NCBI GenBank assembly: GCA_003988855.1
Contig: QYAI01000251.1
Coordinates: forward strand, 1-51,270
Source of the DNA: Arachnopeziza araneosa
Lineage: Eukaryota > Ascomycota > Leotiomycetes > Helotiales > Arachnopezizaceae
DNA: 51,270 nucleotides
Direction: 5' to 3'
Part shown: positions 33,064 through 44,203 of the stretch, in pieces
Position numbering within the stretch: position 1 is the stretch's first letter
Layout of the letters: the number at the start of each line of letters is the position of its first letter
Notes under the pieces: generated by a model
What the model saw: only the letters and a program-made list of their open reading frames with translations
Databases searched by the model: none
What the model was told of the DNA's origin: nothing
Translations under genes and position numbers: made by a program

Positions 33064-35039
33064 ATGCCTTCCTTTTCCCGGACACTGGTGAGACCTTAAA
33101 GCCTCCATTGTACTTGAAATATGGGGAAAAAACTGAAACGAAGCAAGCTGACTTTATCTCTAAGCACGGAGCTGTTGGAGCGACAGGTATTGAGGATGCG
33201 AAGTCGAGGCAGATGAGAGAGAACCTTGCCAAATATGAGCAGTTATTTGGAGCAGATGAAGATGCGTTCGAACAACCCACAACTTCGAGAAAAGAACTTT
33301 GGTCATATTATCTCTACTACAATGTAAGATTATCTCTTGTGCACCTTCAATATCTAATATTTTAGGGTGACAATGGAGTTGGTCCCGGATCATACTCGCA
33401 AGCTCTTTTCCAGTATGCTCTCACCAGCGCGGGATGGGATCCGGCTGTTTCTCCTATCCAGAAAGGTAACTGTGATAATGGAGGCTGTGTCGTCCCGTGG
33501 GGCTCGGGAACCAAATCTGTTGCAAGCGTTGTACTCATTGCAAATGGCATCTGCTTCGCTATCATGACCGTCCTTTTCGTCGTTTTGGGCTCAGCAGCCG
33601 ACTACGGAAGTTTCGGGAGATGGCTACTCCTTGTTCTTACCATAATTTGTTGGGTATTTCAGTATGGCATGATAGCAATCAGGCGGCCTGATCAATGGCC
33701 AGCTGCGATGGTTTTGTATATCGTTTCATATATCGCATATGTAAGTTCTTCACTGAACCATCTGAATATCTAGCTGATATCATTTAGGGTGCGACTCTTG
33801 TTTTCTATGCGGCTGTTTTCCCAAGACTAGCGCGATATATGCCTCATGTACGACAAGCTAGAGAAGATTTGCAGGACGAAAAAATCAGCCAAGCGGAATA
33901 CGACAAGATCGAAAGTATGGAAAAGAATCATGTCAGCAACATCTCTACTGCTCACTCAAACATCGGCTATCTTCTCACACTCGTCATCAACCTCTCTGTA
34001 TTGCTCCCGCTACAGGGAAACTCGTTTGGAAACAACCTTGCTTTGTGCCTAACCAATTCCTGTGAGTCCCATCCTGCTATTCTATAAACTCTACTGAAGT
34101 TCTCACAGACTGGGTCATACTTGGCATCTGGTGGTTCACCTTTCAACAATCACGACCCGGCCCCTCCCTCCCGAAGGGAAAGTCTCATTTCACAGTCGGC
34201 TTTTCTCAAGTCGCGCTCGCCCTCCGAGAGATCCTTCACCTCCCCCAGACATTTACCTACCTCTTCTCCTTCTTCCTGCTAGCAGACGGACTCAACACCA
34301 CCGGAACATTAGTCTCTATAATCCAAAACAACATTGTCTCCTTCTCTTTCCTCGAAATAACCTATCTAGGACTAGCACAAGCGGCGTGCTCCATCATATC
34401 TACACTCGGCTTCTGGTACATTCAAAAACACTTTGGAATAAAGACCAAAACAATGTTCATGATAACCAATTTCTTCAGTGTTTTTATCCCTTTCTATGGG
34501 ATGTTGGGCTTGTGGACGAAAAGGGTGGGGTATCATCATGTGCGGGATTTCTGGATCTACAATATCTTATTCGGACTCTTCCAAGCACCGTATTACGCAT
34601 ATGCTCAAACAATGATGTCGGAAGTCACACCTAGGGGCTACGAAAATATGTTTTTTGGGTTATTTGGGATCACCAATCGTGCGGTATGTATCTTACAACC
34701 TATCTCCTATCATCTACTTCATCTTTTCTCACACTGCTCAAACACATCCTAACATCAAATAAGTCAAGTATCATAGGACCCAACGTAATCCAAGCCATCA
34801 TCAACCGAACTAATAATAACTGGCTCGGTTTCCCATTTCTATTCTCCATCTGCACAGCAGCAAGTATCGTCATCTGGTTCGTAGATATTGAGAAGGGAAG
34901 AGAGAATTGCAGGAAGTACGCTGAGGAGAGAAAATTGATCCGCGTTGCTAAGGATGCGGGTTTGACGACTGGAGAGGTTCTTGAGGGATCTGCGTCTAAC
35001 AGTCCTGTTGCTACGAGTAGTGGCAGTGAGGTACTGTAA
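33064..35039 (+). CDS. ATG22: Atg22-like vacuolar amino-acid effluxer
   Basis: Atg22 exports amino acids from the vacuole after breakdown of autophagic bodies. Exons: 33064-33087, 33165-33323, 33366-33740, 33788-34061, 34109-34683 and 34764-35039; introns are 77, 42, 47, 47 and 80 bp; 560 residues. The family signature RKELWSYYLYYN is joined over intron 2 to GDNGVGPGSYSQALFQY. Then come a long lumenal loop, paired membrane segments, FYAAVFPRLARYMP, a helical cytosolic loop and ..NSYWVILGIWWFTFQQSRPGP. Late segments are LADGLNTTGTLVSI, SEVTPRGYENMFFGLFGITNRA and IIGPNVIQAI. About twelve transmembrane segments fit. The 24-nt first exon is the least certain part; a start at an internal Met (MRENLAKYEQ) is possible. 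Confidence 0.92.
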
Positions 35040-35337
35040 GCGCGGTTGGAATGGATGGAATCAAATAGCTAGATATCTTGATCTCCAAAGTACACGACTA
35101 CATCCAATTAAAGAGTTTTGGAGGTCTGCTTGCGATGTTCACTGCACCCCCCAAAAAAGTCCTAGGCTTCATATTGATATTATGGCATTTCATCATCCTC
35201 CTATGTACGAACCTGAGCTGGCCTGCTCTCCAAAGTCCAAATATCCCTTCACCATCACTTGAAGGATTCTAATCAACCCATCGCAACATCACCAATCGCA
35301 ATGATCCCAAAGCCTTTCCATTTATACAAATCCACCA

Positions 35338-38112
35338 TTACTTCGAACCTTTCCCAACTTTATTCAACCCCTCCCCTTCCTTTCTAACTATCTTTCGCGG
35401 CAACACTTCTATCTTCCGACTGAGCAGTGCCCTTAATTCAGGACTGATAGTTTTTGGTCTTTGATCTACCAGTTCCTCACTCTGTCTTGCTTCTTCGGGC
35501 TTCTTTCCTTTACCTTTAGGATTAGGTTTGGGTGAGGTGTTTTGACTTCCCCCAGGACTCTGAGGGCGAGCGGTTGTTGCATCAGTACCGCTGGTACTAG
35601 CCCCTGGACTCGAAACTCTAGGTATTGAGGATGAGGATTGAGAAGAGGTGACCCGCTGTCGTAGTTTCGGGGCAGGGAAGTTGGATTTCTTATCGATAGC
35701 TTCGACTGTGCGTTGAAAGCGGCGGAAAAGGGCCTCTGCGCGAATGAGTGTGGATTCCAGGTCGATAGTACCAGAGAGTTCGTTCACTATTCGCTGTCAG
35801 CAAAATATTGCATAATAGGCCAGCCAGTACACGTACCATATTTCAGAACTTCGTCAAATTGCTTCAAATGCTCCATAATCACTGACCTATGCTTCTCCAA
35901 GATAGCCAGAGCAATGAAAAGATGGAAATTCGAGCTCAAGTAATCTGTCCATAACCCCTCCCATAATCGCAAGACATCAGTCCAATCAAATTCGCGCTTG
36001 TACCACACCAATAGCATCCGAAAGAAGAAAAAGAAGTTCGTACTATCAGCTGACTGAAGATGCAGATATAGCTTGGGATCCATGAGCTGTACTAAGTGAT
36101 CTAGCGTCAAAAGTTGCTTCCTCATACCACTCTGATCTCTTAGGAAATTTCTTTCCATACGTTCCATGAAGTTCTTGAATCCCCAGAATGCGATTGCATC
36201 ATCTTGCATGACTGCATAGATAGGAGCAAGCAAGTCAGACATGCCTTGTACGTAGCCAAGATCACGGTTGTATTCATTGTAGGTAAGAAGCATATCCTTC
36301 AATTGCTCAAGATGAACATTTGTACCAACATCGGCGAAAGGAGACGAGGGATCCGGGTGAGGTGTATCCTCGCCAGCGAAGAGGATAATGTTACGGTCTG
36401 TACGGTGAACGTCTTTTTCTATATGGGTCACCCCAAGAGATGGGATACGTTAGTCTAACTGATCTCAGGATTAGACGGGGGATGAGGATTGAATGTACCT
36501 ATTCGTCCCTTTTGCTCTCGCCACCATTCGCCTTCCTCGCCTTCACCTCCGAGATCAACAAGTCGATCCCACCATGCTCCTTTGAGCTTCACATATTCGT
36601 CTCTTAAGCTAGCAATCTCCGCTTTCCTCTCATCAGCTGAAGAATCCCAGGGGTAGACTCCAAGAAGGAAAAGCCAAGCTTCTTTCCTGACTCCATCATC
36701 CGCATCTAGTCCACCATGAAAAATCCGCTCCTTGACTTCATCAACCGTGACATTCAGTCTACCCGTTCTCTGATCGAAAAAGGTATTCCACTCTTTCATT
36801 GTAACGGTTTTCCGTAGTTCTTTCAGAGATAAACTTCCCATCTCCGTATCGAGTAGTTCAAAGTCGCCCACATCCGTCTCCTCCATCTCCAATACATCTC
36901 TTGCGGTCCAAATCCGTTGGTTTCGTTCTCGCTCGCTCTGCTCTGCAATTCCCATAGCCCATCTTGCTAGGTAAATTCTTGCACTATCAAACTCATCTTG
37001 AAGAGTCTGAACTTCTGGGTTTCGTAAGAGCCGCTTGACCTGGGGTGGCATATTTGGATTCTCAACAACTGAATCAGCGGTTCGTCTAGCAAAAGTCGTA
37101 ACCTTGCTGAACTTCTCCATCAAATTCCATCCGGTTTCTTTGACGAATTTCATGACTGGATCCATTTGTCCATCTCTTCCTCTAGGGCTTGATGGCCCAG
37201 CACCCGCAGCACCTCCAACCCTCATGCCGGTGCTTGGTCGCCTAACTACAGCAGCGGTTACAGGTTTGCCTCCGAACGCCTCCTTATCTTCAGCAGATGG
37301 TTCTATGAGATAGATATTAGGTTCCGCGCCACTCCTTTCAACTTCCACATATCGCTTTAACCACCTCAGAACCTCATCTCCGCCCCAAAACATCTCTCCG
37401 TTCACTCCGAAAGGATCCATATGTTCCCGTGCATGTTTCTTCTTCTGCAATATCGTACTTTGACATTCGCTGTCGTGAAAAAACAACGCCGGGAATGAAT
37501 CTCCAGCTCGGGAATTTATTATGAGTGATCCAAACCACCATCCTAAGCTCGGCGGGCGCACGAGCAGGGAGTAGATACTCGACACAGGGATAGCAAAGGC
37601 ATAATGTCCTATGCTGCTGCTATGTATGGTGGTTGGTGGCAGAGGAACCAGGTAGGTCTGCTTTGGAGGAGATGAATCATCTGAAAGGTCTACTTTAACA
37701 TAGATATCTAACGCATCGCCCAAAGAGTGTTCAGGGAGCCAGGCGAGAAGGAGGGAGGCGGCGGTTTTTGCTCTTGCGAATGTGGAGGAAGAGGAAGTCG
37801 GTCGAGAGTCAGGAGGAGGTTTTTGTTGAAGCAGAGCAATATAGCCTGGTATATTGTCTTTCGCAGATGGCGTGGGGTGGATGTAGACCTATTTCGCTTT
37901 GTTAGCTGACGATGATAACCCCGCATTTGAGGCATAGATTGCTGCGGGCAGTCGAGAAGCTGGCGTACCTTGCTCTTGGAAAACAGTAGTTTGACGCCTC
38001 TACCTGAAGCTGTATGTGTAATGGTGTTATATTCGCCTTCCTCGTCGTCGCTCAGAGCATAGAAGCTGTTTGAAGGCGATGCTGGCCTGGCGGGTCCGGG
38101 TTGCGACGTCAT
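35338..38112 (-). CDS. GYP7: Gyp7-type Rab GTPase-activating protein (TBC domain)
   Basis: Gyp7 stimulates GTP hydrolysis by Ypt7/Rab7 and so controls vacuole fusion. Exons on the minus strand: 38112-37969, 37888-36499, 36418-35837 and 35786-35338; introns 80, 80 and 50 bp; 854 residues. The N-terminal region has a split PH-like/RabBD domain (VKLLFSKSKVYIHPTP; YAFAIPVSSIYSLLVRPPSLGWWFGS). The TBC domain has KERIFHGGLDADDGVRKEAW, the arginine-finger motif IEKDVHRTDR formed across intron 2, and the glutamine-finger motif YVQGMSDLLAP. FWGFKNFMERMERNF and SSNFHLFIALAILE follow. The C-terminal ~120 residues are low-complexity and basic. Both catalytic fingers are present, so it should be active. 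Confidence 0.95.
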
Positions 38113-39239
38113 TGTTGCTATTTAGCACGAATGTGTTGCTCTAGGAAGGGGTTTGATTTCGATGCTCAGTAAAGGAGCTCGTAGTAATGAATGATCATAT
38201 CATTCTGGCTTTGAAGAGTTGTCTCGTAGATATCGTGGTGGTTGCAGCCCTGCCTTTCGCCCATTGACGCGTTGGTCGTTGCGCGGCGGCAGGCGAATCT
38301 CGTGATGCAGGCTTAGGCAACAGAAATCAATCAATCGCTATAGAATCTTTCAATCTGCTTCTCTCAACAAGAACGAACATTAGATAAGCTCAAATCGTGT
38401 CATATGCTTGATGATCAAAATAAATTCAGATATTGAATTCGTGGGCTTCTGATTGAATTTCTCGCCGCCCGATTTGACTGCTTCCCTGCATGCGAGGTTG
38501 ATCATTGTCCAATTGTCTCGTTGTTCCAGAACCATGTCACCTTGAACTTATATTGAAATATTTCATATGAATTTTATTTTGAATCTTCGTTACAAAGACC
38601 GTAGTCAAAGGACACAAAATAATTAGAAGATCACATTATGAATAATTAGCAGTCTGCCGCTCAAAGCTACTTTCAAACCAAACCCTCTTTTGACCAAGAT
38701 AAGAGGTCATTAAAATCTTCCGAAAGTATGCTTCCCTACCATGTTTAGGAGCTTCTTTAAGTCCCCGGTTACAGATTTCTGCCTCAAGCCAATGAGATTC
38801 TGAACCCGAAACAGAGTGGATTGAAAGCATGAAGCTGTTGATATGAGATGATCAATTTCCAATCTAGATAATGTAGGACTTGACTTATTCCAACCTACAG
38901 CTCTGGTTAGCGGCACGCAAACTACTGGTCATCGTGCAAACATTCCTCCTTTTTCTCGCCTAAGCGGACATATCGGTTTTTAGACAATAAACAATGCGAA
39001 AGTCCGCGGACTTCATTTCGATCCCGAGCAAGAGATGTTTCTCTGTTTCTCTGTTTCTCTGTTTCTCATCAACTTTCAGATTCCTCGTCCTCGTACATAT
39101 GAAGAGCATTGCCCAAACCTCGGAATCCGTTCAATCAACTCACTCGCGAGAGGCTTGCTATATCAAGCTTGGTCCATTTTCTAAATTTTCGGGGAACAGC
39201 AAAACACCATACGCCTAAACTGTGCCATAATTGAACCAA
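38113..39239. other. Intergenic, GYP7 and reductase upstream regions
   Basis: No gene recognised. It contains an octamer repeat at 39036-39067 close to the aldo/keto reductase start. Confidence 0.4.
39036..39067. repeat. TTTCTCTG tandem octamer, about four units
   Basis: Near-perfect pyrimidine-rich repeats about 175-205 bases upstream of the reductase start codon. Confidence 0.85.
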
Positions 39240-40283
39240 ATGACTACCATGATAGGAAAACCGATCACGGGGAATGGACTTGGACTCATGAGTACAAAGA
39301 CTCAATCAACTTACGATTCTCTGCCACTGACACTCTAAGGGCTTACCTGGCGCTACGGTGGCATATCCGATGATATCTCATTCAAAGTTCTCAAAGCTGC
39401 TATTGCCAATGGTGCAACTATATGGAATGGATCAGATTTCTATGGCATACCAGACGCCAATTCCCTCCACCTTATGAACCGCTACTTCACCAAATACCCG
39501 GAAGACGCCGACAAAGTCATCCTATGCATCAAAAGCGGGCTTGCAAATATGCAAACCTTCGAAATGGATTGTTCGCCCGCCGGCATGCGACGCATGGTGG
39601 ACAACTGCCTCAAAATCCTCGACGGAAAGAAAAAAATCGACATCTTTGGTCCAGCACGAATCGACCCTAAAGTCCCCGTCGAAGAAACCATTGCTGGGCT
39701 AGCTGAACTTATCAAAGAAGGCAAGATAGGAGGCATACAACTCACAGAAGTGCGCGCGGAGACCATCCGACGGGCATCTAAGATCCACAAGATCGACACC
39801 GTGGAAGCAGAAGCCTCTCTTTGGAGCCGCGATATCTTCGAGAATGGTGTGGCTTCCACATGTGCTGAACTCGGCATCACGATTAGTGCCCATACACCTC
39901 TTGGCGGCGGAATGCTCACTGGTGCGATTCAGAGCCTGGAGGATGAAACTCTTGCGGGTGGGTACAAGCACTGGCCTCGCTATAGCCCCGAGAACTTCCA
40001 GAAGAACCTTGAATTGGTCAATGAGATTAAAAAATTAGCTGAGCATAAGAAATGCTCACCCTCCCAGCTGGCGTTGAGCTGGCTTAGGAAGGATAATGGG
40101 AAGGGAGGGCATCCGTGGACTGTGCCAATCGCTGGAGCGAGAAGCGAGGAGAGGGTCGAGGAGAATTGCACCAATTTTGAGCTCACTGAACATGATCTGG
40201 GAGAAATAAATAGGATTTTGGAAACATTCCCGGTGGCGGGTGATAGGTGGCCGGCGGCTGCGGCAAAGTTCAATGAATACTAA
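39240..40283 (+). CDS. Aldo/keto reductase, pyridoxal reductase-like
   Basis: Exons 39240-39291 and 39340-40283, with a 48-bp intron, give 331 residues. Splicing yields MTTMIGKPITGNGLGLM joined to RLTWR. The (beta/alpha)8 aldo/keto reductase fold is shown by NGATIWNGSDFYG with the catalytic Asp-Tyr pair, ILCIKSG with the Lys, and FGPARIDPKVPVEETI. AELIKEGKIGGIQLTEV, ITISAHTPLGGGMLTG and PIAGARSEERVEEN (NADPH-binding C-terminal loop) follow. The PARIDP segment where many relatives have a His-containing strand is characteristic of the yeast Plr1/AKR8-like group that reduces pyridoxal to pyridoxine with NADPH. The gene looks intact; no functional link to neighbours. Confidence 0.9.
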
Positions 40284-41023
40284 ACTTGTTTAAAGTTTAG
40301 AAGAGCACAGAACGAAAAACCAATTGACACAAGTCACAACCGCCATGAGAAGAATGGCTTTATAATTCGTTCGTCATTTCTATTCGTTGAAACCTCTTGT
40401 ATCACGGATTAATAAGTGTACCTCCATACCTACCTACTATGACAGGACAGCTGCTTCCTTCAAAGTTGGTCTGGATACAGACTCTTGAATTGTTATCCAT
40501 GTGCAATTTTGAAATAATTACCTCTGAAATCCGACACTCTTCAACAACTCCAAATCAAGGAATGATATATATGAAAAATTGTTGCAAGAGTTAATGTTCG
40601 AAGTTACATTAAGCTTAACGTCTGCCCACGGTCCCTGCTTTTTCTGGGTTCCAATCAAATCGTTGAGATGCTTGTTTTTTCGTGAATTGAGAAAAGCGCG
40701 GCGACAGAAATCGTTTTGGTACCCCGTTTGCGCTGTTCATCTATTGGCATGAGATGGTGCGTTCAGATGGCGTCTCGCTAATCCCAGGAAACCGAAAGGG
40801 GCGTCAAAGGCCAAGCTATTAATGCACCCCTTCAGACATTGAAATTCAGCTTTGTGAACTGATCGGATTTAGAAATTCTGAACGCCATCTACCTTAGGGT
40901 GAAAACTAGTGAATCAGAGTCTCTAATCTCTTCCTTCGAGCTTTGACTTCTCTCTCCTCTTTCATCCAATGTCAAGTTCTCGAACGTAACCCACAGCGAG
41001 CAACAATCTCCAACAGTCCAATC
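40284..41023. other. Intergenic, no gene seen
   Basis: Contains the reductase 3' flank and, from about 40920, C/T-rich leader-like sequence before the secreted peptide gene. Confidence 0.45.
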
Positions 41024-41365
41024 ATGCAGACAACTTATCTCCATCTTAGCATCTTCATCTTGATTCTCTCTGCTATGTTAGTGCCCTGAAATCCCCTCGC
41101 GTTTCTTCCTCATTTAACACCAATATCCTCTAGCGGTCTCCCTCTTCCTAGCACCTCTATTGCATTCGTAGAACGGACCAGCGCATGGAGTGATACTAGT
41201 AGACTTGCGACAAGAAAATTGATTGAGAGGGACGGCGTACTCTGGAAGAGACCTGTAGGCTGTGGTAACAAGTGTGGAGATCAGCCGAAGAAGATTAGAA
41301 CGAGGTCTCTTGCGGAACGCACAGGGGCAAAAAGTGAGATTGGTGAACCCGCTACAGGAAAATAA
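41024..41365 (+). CDS. Small secreted cysteine peptide precursor
   Basis: Exons 41024-41076 and 41134-41365, with a 57-bp intron (gttagt..ctctag), give 94 residues. Residues 1-29 form a clear secretion signal (MQTTYLHLSIFILILSAIGL, then PLPSTS). The remainder is basic and hydrophilic, with LIERDGVLWKRPVGCGNKCG and DQPKKIRTR in its middle. The only two cysteines sit in a CGNKC arrangement, preceded by Lys-Arg and followed by Lys-Lys and Arg-X-Arg, all typical Kex2-type processing sites. A short peptide of about twelve residues with one disulfide could be released. A broken copy of the same block follows 143 bp downstream and another lies near 43640. I recognise no known family; an effector or signalling peptide is possible. 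Confidence 0.6.
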
Positions 41366-41458
41366 TAGAAAGGGACAGTGTGCTGTGGAAAAGGCCTACA
41401 GGTTGTGGTGCAAAGTGTGGAGACTAACCGAAGAAGATTGGAACGAAATATCTCGGCA
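41366..41458 (+). pseudogene. Second, broken copy of the cysteine-peptide block
   Basis: In frame this reads IERDSVLWKRPTGCGAKCGD, then TAA (41425-41427) where the intact gene has Gln, then PKKIGTKYL. About half of the codon differences from the intact copy are synonymous, indicating that the peptide was under selection before this copy broke. It starts immediately after the stop codon of the intact gene and has no recognisable signal-peptide exon. Confidence 0.75.
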
Positions 41459-41673
41459 TGTAGATAGAGCACACCTATACTGGCATCTAGAGAAGACTGT
41501 GCCGCTTAAGCTCTCATTAACACTACCAGTGTTATTTTATTGGACAGTTTTCCCTACATTTTTAGCAAGATAGGTGAAATCAAGAGCACGCTACAAAATA
41601 CTAACACCCAGTCCTTGCCTGACCTATGCATTTACTTGTGACTTCTTTTTCAAGTAACAGCCCAAAAATATAT

Positions 41674-42837
41674 TCATAGGTCCAAATTGAATCCCATATC
41701 TTTATTAGTTGCATTCTGCCGCTTAAATATCGTCCTCTTTGCCAACTCCGCTGACCCTCTTGCAGCACTGAAAATTGGATGGCTGTCAATAACCTCTACC
41801 TCCCCCTCGATAACCTTATCCGTTACTTCACCCAAGATTTGTCTGGGCTTAGGAATAGCAGAGGCATCTCCTGAGACTAATAATTTTGTAACATTAAAGC
41901 GATAGAAACTCGACACAGTAGGATAGCTGAGCACATCTCGCACTTTCTCCTAATAAAAATGTCGGTTGACATCATCAACTGCTCGACGGGCAGACTAGGT
42001 GCGGATATCACGTAGTATGCTCGTTGTCGAATGGTATTGATTTCAGTGTAGAAGGAATAAAGGCTGTAGCCGAACACGTGACTATTATTCCAACAAAAAA
42101 TCCTCACTTGGATTATTGTGCCGTGCATTGTAGCCCAGAGCGAGATCCTCGATAGTAGGGTGTTCGGTCAGGTGATAAGCAGTATGTATGTATGCTTGGC
42201 TTACCGTGGGGCTTGTCTTCGTATACGACACTGCTAGGAGAAATTCTTCCGGGAATTCACTTTCTTGTTCTTTGCATAGATCCGGCACCGTCTAGTTGGG
42301 GCAAAGTCCCAGCCCGTTCCTAGCGTAGGCAGCGAGTGTTGATCGATAGGGACGATCTAGATAAAACGGGAAGAATTCAATGTATATGTAGGTGAGATTC
42401 AGATACTCGAATGACTCTGTGAGGTCTTCGCTATAAAGGGCAGCAAGGTTTGGAATGGATATCGTTGCTCCAGAGATCGGTTCTCCTATAGCCTCCTCGG
42501 CTTTGGCATGTAATTGATTAATCATCGAGCTGATGATGGCCATGTATGATGATGATGGTAGGCCAAGTTTCATGCGAGCAATGCGTTTAAATCTTCTAGG
42601 CATGTCGGCGAATGCTTCGCCAAGGTTGTTGTACGGTGCGCTATTTGCTAATGAGAAACATCTTGTATGAAGCCACAGATTCCTTACGCATAGTGTTGGG
42701 AAGACTTGAGAGATAATCTGAACATCATCCCCCGGTAAGCTGAAGAAAATAATGGAAGATGAAAGGAGAAATATCATTGCTGCACCGAATACAATCGCTT
42801 TCTGACTGCTCTTGATGCTGTGAGGTGTTTGATCCAT
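41674..42837 (-). pseudogene. Decayed membrane-anchored protein of a fungal family of unknown function
   Basis: From Met at 42837 the minus strand encodes an N-terminal membrane anchor (KAIVFGAAMIFLLSSSIIFF), followed by MKLGLPSSSYMAIISS, EAIGEPISGATISIPNLAAL and AAYARNGLGLCPN. A TAG at about 42292 then interrupts the frame, which continues as DLCKEQESEFPEEFLLAVSY and LALGYNARHNNPSEDF before two further stops. Another frame gives the C-terminal block IFSAARGSAELAKRT. I recall similar uncharacterised proteins in many ascomycetes; the order of the blocks fits one ancestral gene of about 380 residues. A resemblance to Hsp70/actin-like ATPases is only an impression. Confidence 0.6.
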
Positions 42838-42855
42838 TGTCGTTGAATTTCTCAA

Positions 42856-43627
42856 AAACTAACCTTTTGGTTTAGTGGAAGAAAGAAAGTGTGGTGTGAG
42901 AAGTGAAGGTTAACAAGTATATTTAGAGAGCATGCCAACCGCACATTAAGCAAGGGCGCATTTTCTGGCTGAGTTTAGTTGCGCGGCTGCTTATCAGTTG
43001 GTAGTTTTTATTTTGTCCTAGATTGGCCACCCCAATTCGCAGCCTCTATCGGAGGTTAGCATTGCTGTGCCACAACATTCCCAACCTCGGTCTCTTTCCC
43101 AGGCGCAGGATCATGATTGATCCTGTCGCAGCCACTCAGGCTATGATAAGAATCTACCTCGTTGGCGGTGTTCCGAGTAAGTGGATGGCTAGCACCACTT
43201 GACCTCTCAACCTATTCCGCCTATTATTTTGATCTATTAAACCCAACCCGACCTGCAATAGTTCGGGTTGGTTGGTTAGCTTACTTCACAACACCAACTA
43301 GGTTGATTTGACATACCCTTGTGAAGAATGGGTCGGATTTCTGGCCAGACACCCTATGCGGGAGAGAAATCCTTCATCCTCACTAACCCTCTTCTATTTC
43401 AAACCGACTTATTTAGCCAAAACTCCTCATTAGCTTCTCTAAATCTGGAGCATTGAAATTCCCAAGTCGAGCCCGGAGCGAATAGTCGCCGAACACATAT
43501 CTCATCCACAAAATTTCCCCTACTTGCGCCAATTACGGTATCGTACAGAGTTCTGCGATTACCGTGCTCAAACTCTAACTTATTAAAGACAATAAATCTG
43601 ATCGTTCGCGGTAATTAAGAAGCATTG
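42856..43627. other. Intergenic, no gene seen
   Basis: Includes a short hairpin (ccaacccgac / gttcgggttgg) at 43243-43271. No open frame of interest. Confidence 0.4.
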
Positions 43628-43711
43628 CATCTGTAGCTGCACAGACCTAAAGCGTGTGGTTCAAAGTGTCAAGATAACCCGAAGATTGGAGCGAGATTTC
43701 TTGGGATTTAG
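43628..43711 (+). pseudogene. Third, most diverged copy of the cysteine-peptide block
   Basis: In frame it reads HL, then a TAG (43634-43636) where the intact copy has Trp, then LHRPKACGSKCQDNPKIGARF and a stop at 43709-43711. It keeps the RPxxCGxKCxDxPKI pattern of the intact secreted peptide. The upstream signal-peptide exon is not recognisable. Confidence 0.6.
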
Positions 43712-44203
43712 AGGGGACTTATTTTACACGATGGCCGGTAGCATCTAGAAAGTTTCATCGAGAATTTTTTTTTGAAAAAAAAATTGGCTTATCAAGCTAA
43801 GTGTTAAAGAGTTTGCGGCAGCCAAAATTGTCTTCGCTGAACGAAAAAGTCAAAACCGCAAAATGTCAATTCTCGTCCTAATCAAGCACTTGAAATTTAA
43901 AATGCGGAGTTCTTAGATACTCATCTTTATTGGGTTGATTTTATCGACTTTGGTGGAGTCCAGATTGTGGTATTTGAGCCTCGACTTTACGATTTCATGG
44001 CGCTTCGTCGAAGACGAATTTCGACCGCCTCAATTTAGCAGCAGTTTAGTAAGTACGATATTTTGTCTTTGCAAACTATCTACTAAAGTTTTGAGTAGAT
44101 CGTCTGTAGCATTAAGAACCAGAGAACTTCAATTTGTAGTACTACGGCATACAGTTTGTGGCACAGACGCGGTAATCAATTCCTGTTGGCTTTCCAAGTT
44201 ACT
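43712..44203. other. Intergenic, AT-rich
   Basis: No coding content recognised apart from spurious open frames. Confidence 0.35.

Noticed and set aside
43243..43271. Short hairpin suggesting a transposon end
   Set aside because: Arms of about ten bases with no partner copy or target duplication visible; too weak to call an element.
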